A DNA stretch of 64,000 nt from Phylloscopus collybita (Eukaryota > Chordata > Aves > Passeriformes > Phylloscopidae), in assembly GCA_027886175.1 (NCBI GenBank), contig JAJNNQ010000129.1, positions 5,580,001 through 5,644,000 of the forward strand. The letters run 5' to 3'. This document shows, in pieces, positions 62,731 to 64,000 of the stretch. How positions within the stretch are numbered: the stretch's first letter is position 1; every line of letters begins with the position of its first letter. The notes under the pieces are model-generated. The model was given only the letters and a program-made list of their open reading frames with translations. It did no database searches and was not told the DNA's origin. A program made the position numbers and the translations under genes.

Positions 62731-63147
62731 CAGTTTTAAGTGGAGTTTTTAACACTAAGAGATAAAGGGTTGTTAAACACAATAACAAACGGACATCTGA
62801 TTTGTATGAGGCATTATCCTGTACATGTCATACTTGGTTTTTGTGTATTCTCAGTTACACACAGAGCCACTGTTGCACAGCACAATAGTATTTGAAGAGG
62901 CTGAATCAGAGTAAGGCTGCTTAACAGACTGATTTTTTTTTTTTCTTTTAGTATCTATATATATATATGCTATATGAAAACAGACTGGAAATTTGAACTG
63001 GCAGAGAAAGGCAGCTCTGCCAAAACGCTGCAGTTGGAGCCCCTTTTAGTGCACAGTCCCACCCCATCCATCTGCATGCACGACACTTTCCAACAGTATT
63101 GAGAAGGTAAACGAGGCACTTCGTGGCAACCACAGGCATCGTTAACA

Positions 63148-63155
63148 TATTGCAC
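63148..63155 (-). promoter_or_regulatory. PTEN: miR-25/32/92/363/367 8-mer site in PTEN 3'UTR
   Basis: Minus-strand GTGCAATA within a block (TGTGCAATATGTT) that human PTEN also carries. It matches the full 8-mer seed site of the miR-25/92 family. Confidence 0.75.
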
Positions 63156-63464
63156 ACATTTGCTAGGACTAAACATGGAACTTGCACACCAGCATCCTCT
63201 TTTTGGATTATTTGAAGTGTTTGTTTTGTTGGGGTTTTTTTTTGTTGGTTTGGGGTTTTTTTTGGTTTGTTTTTTTTCAGATCTGGAAAGCTGATTTTGA
63301 TGCTGCATGTAAACTCCACTTCAGTTTACAATGTGTGCCCCGGGGAGGAATCTGGAGGCTGATTTGCACAGCTGCGGCAAAGATTTTCAGATTTTCACTG
63401 GGGCTGCCCAAGCCCAGGGGGATGCTTCAGGGCCATACAGTTAAGCTCTTACCAAAGTGATGCC

Positions 63465-63472
63465 TTCAAGTA
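63465..63472 (-). promoter_or_regulatory. PTEN: miR-26 8-mer site in PTEN 3'UTR
   Basis: Minus-strand TACTTGAA followed by GGCATCAC, the same context as the human distal site. It is an 8-mer match for the miR-26 seed. Confidence 0.8.
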
Positions 63473-63670
63473 GTTTCAGACATGTAAGCTCTTGCACCTC
63501 CCAACAGGCTGAAGCATACAGTCTGGAAACTCAAGGAAAGATTACCTACAGAATGCAGCTCAAGCTAATTATGAATACTGTCATAAATAAAGTTTTAATA
63601 AGGACTCAAAACCCTTTCAGTCATAGCAATTCTTGTCAACTTCTATGGGGGTGGTAACTGAAATAAAGTA

Positions 63671-63720
63671 TAGGAGAGTATGTATAATATATATTTATAT
63701 ATATAATATATATATATAAT
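63671..63720 (-). repeat. PTEN: TA-rich block within PTEN 3'UTR
   Basis: Alternating TATATA/ATAATATA sequence also occurs at the same place in human PTEN, flanked by the same unique sequence. It is therefore a long-retained low-complexity segment rather than a new microsatellite. Confidence 0.8.
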
Positions 63721-63789
63721 GCCATTTTTCCATTTCCAATGACTACACCATAAAATGTAAGCAAGGCTTCTCAAAGATGTCGAAACATT

Positions 63790-63812
63790 AAAAAAAAAAA
63801 AAAAAAAAAAAA
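63790..63812. repeat. PTEN: A-run interrupting the conserved PTEN 3'UTR
   Basis: An A-run of about 23 bases (T-run on the transcript strand) sits between conserved blocks at the position where human has a short T-rich stretch. It looks like a lineage-specific expansion. Confidence 0.7.
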
Positions 63813-63854
63813 TCGAAACCCTCATTCCAACCTTCACATTCCAAAGGAAAAATA

Positions 63855-63863
63855 ACAGTGCAA
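63855..63863 (-). promoter_or_regulatory. PTEN: Overlapping miR-148/152 and miR-130/301 sites in PTEN 3'UTR
   Basis: Minus-strand TTGCACTGT contains TGCACTGT (miR-148/152 seed match) and TTGCACT (miR-130/301 seed match). The surrounding block (GGGCTTTTGCACTGTTATTA) is the same in human. Confidence 0.75.
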
Positions 63864-64000
63864 AAGCCCATCCTTGCATCCTGATTCCCGATCCGGCGTC
63901 ACCGACTGGAACTGCACCATCCAATCCTGATTATCCAAAGTGGGACATGCAGCAGTGCCAAGATCCCAATACTATCCAAGCAGGAACAGTTTGGTTTATT

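Larger units (their letters stand above)
62710..64000 (-). other. PTEN: PTEN 3' untranslated region, distal end (continues beyond window)
   Basis: No PTEN codon lies in the window. What is present is the last 1.29 kb of its 3'UTR, read on the minus strand. The identification rests on long stretches matching, in order, the distal human PTEN 3'UTR as I recall it. Examples are TGGGCTTTTGCACTGTTATT, CCTTTGGAATGTGAAGG, AAGCCTTGCTTACATTTTAT, the TATATATA block, ACTTGAAGGCATCAC, AAGTGCCTCGTTTACC, CAGCCTTACTCTGATTCAGC, CAACCCTTTATCTCTTAGTG and the final CTGATTAAAGTCTCATTCTT. PTEN itself is the phosphatidylinositol-3,4,5-trisphosphate 3-phosphatase that opposes PI3K-AKT signalling. Its long conserved 3'UTR is a hub for microRNA control. 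The position, convergent with RNLS, matches the mammalian gene order. Confidence 0.96.

Overview
This is vertebrate nuclear DNA, almost certainly from a bird and probably a songbird. The genes are split by introns, the only dispersed LINE is the avian CR1 type (truncated 3' ends closing in TTCTGTGATTCTATGAT-like repeats), and there are several short solo LTRs of bird endogenous-retrovirus style. There are no bacterial-type operons. Nearly all long open frames are chance frames in GC-rich CR1, LTR or satellite sequence.

Two real genes frame the window in a tail-to-tail arrangement. On the left, on the + strand, are the last three coding exons of RNLS (renalase) at 2172-2345, 9261-9436 and 12840-13037. 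All have consensus splice sites and compatible phases, and the protein ends at the TGA at 13035-13037. On the far right, on the - strand, is the distal end of the PTEN 3'UTR (62710-64000 and beyond). It matches the human PTEN 3'UTR block by block in reverse complement, down to the terminal ATTAAA poly(A) signal and conserved microRNA seed sites. The same RNLS/PTEN convergent order exists in mammals, so the two identifications support each other.

The roughly 49.7 kb between them has no recognisable protein-coding or RNA gene. In order it holds: RNLS 3'UTR and a CR1 cluster (13-14.4 kb); an inverted pair of 107-bp repeats (14.0 and 15.3 kb); a 20-unit 16/21-bp minisatellite (15.6-16.0 kb); an orphan CpG-rich island split by a composite GC/AT tandem repeat (16.0-18.1 kb); CR1 copies (19-22.6 kb); two 5-bp-TSD solo LTRs of one family (26.4 and 33.8 kb) around a long CR1 (27.6 kb); a pair of probable LTRs with YY1-like motifs (37.9 and 45.6 kb); more CR1s, including an inverted abutting pair (40.4-41.0 kb); a solo LTR carrying a perfect 32-bp-arm hairpin (52.6-53.1 kb); a purine mirror repeat (56.15 kb); and a 189-bp direct duplication (57.35 and 61.84 kb).

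No previously undescribed functional system is evident. The most unusual signals are structural: the LTR hairpin, a 41-bp copy of RNLS exon sequence in the upstream intron, the composite tandem repeat inside a CpG island, and the 189-bp duplication bordered by a hairpin. Element names and human comparisons come from memory of the families; no alignment was run.
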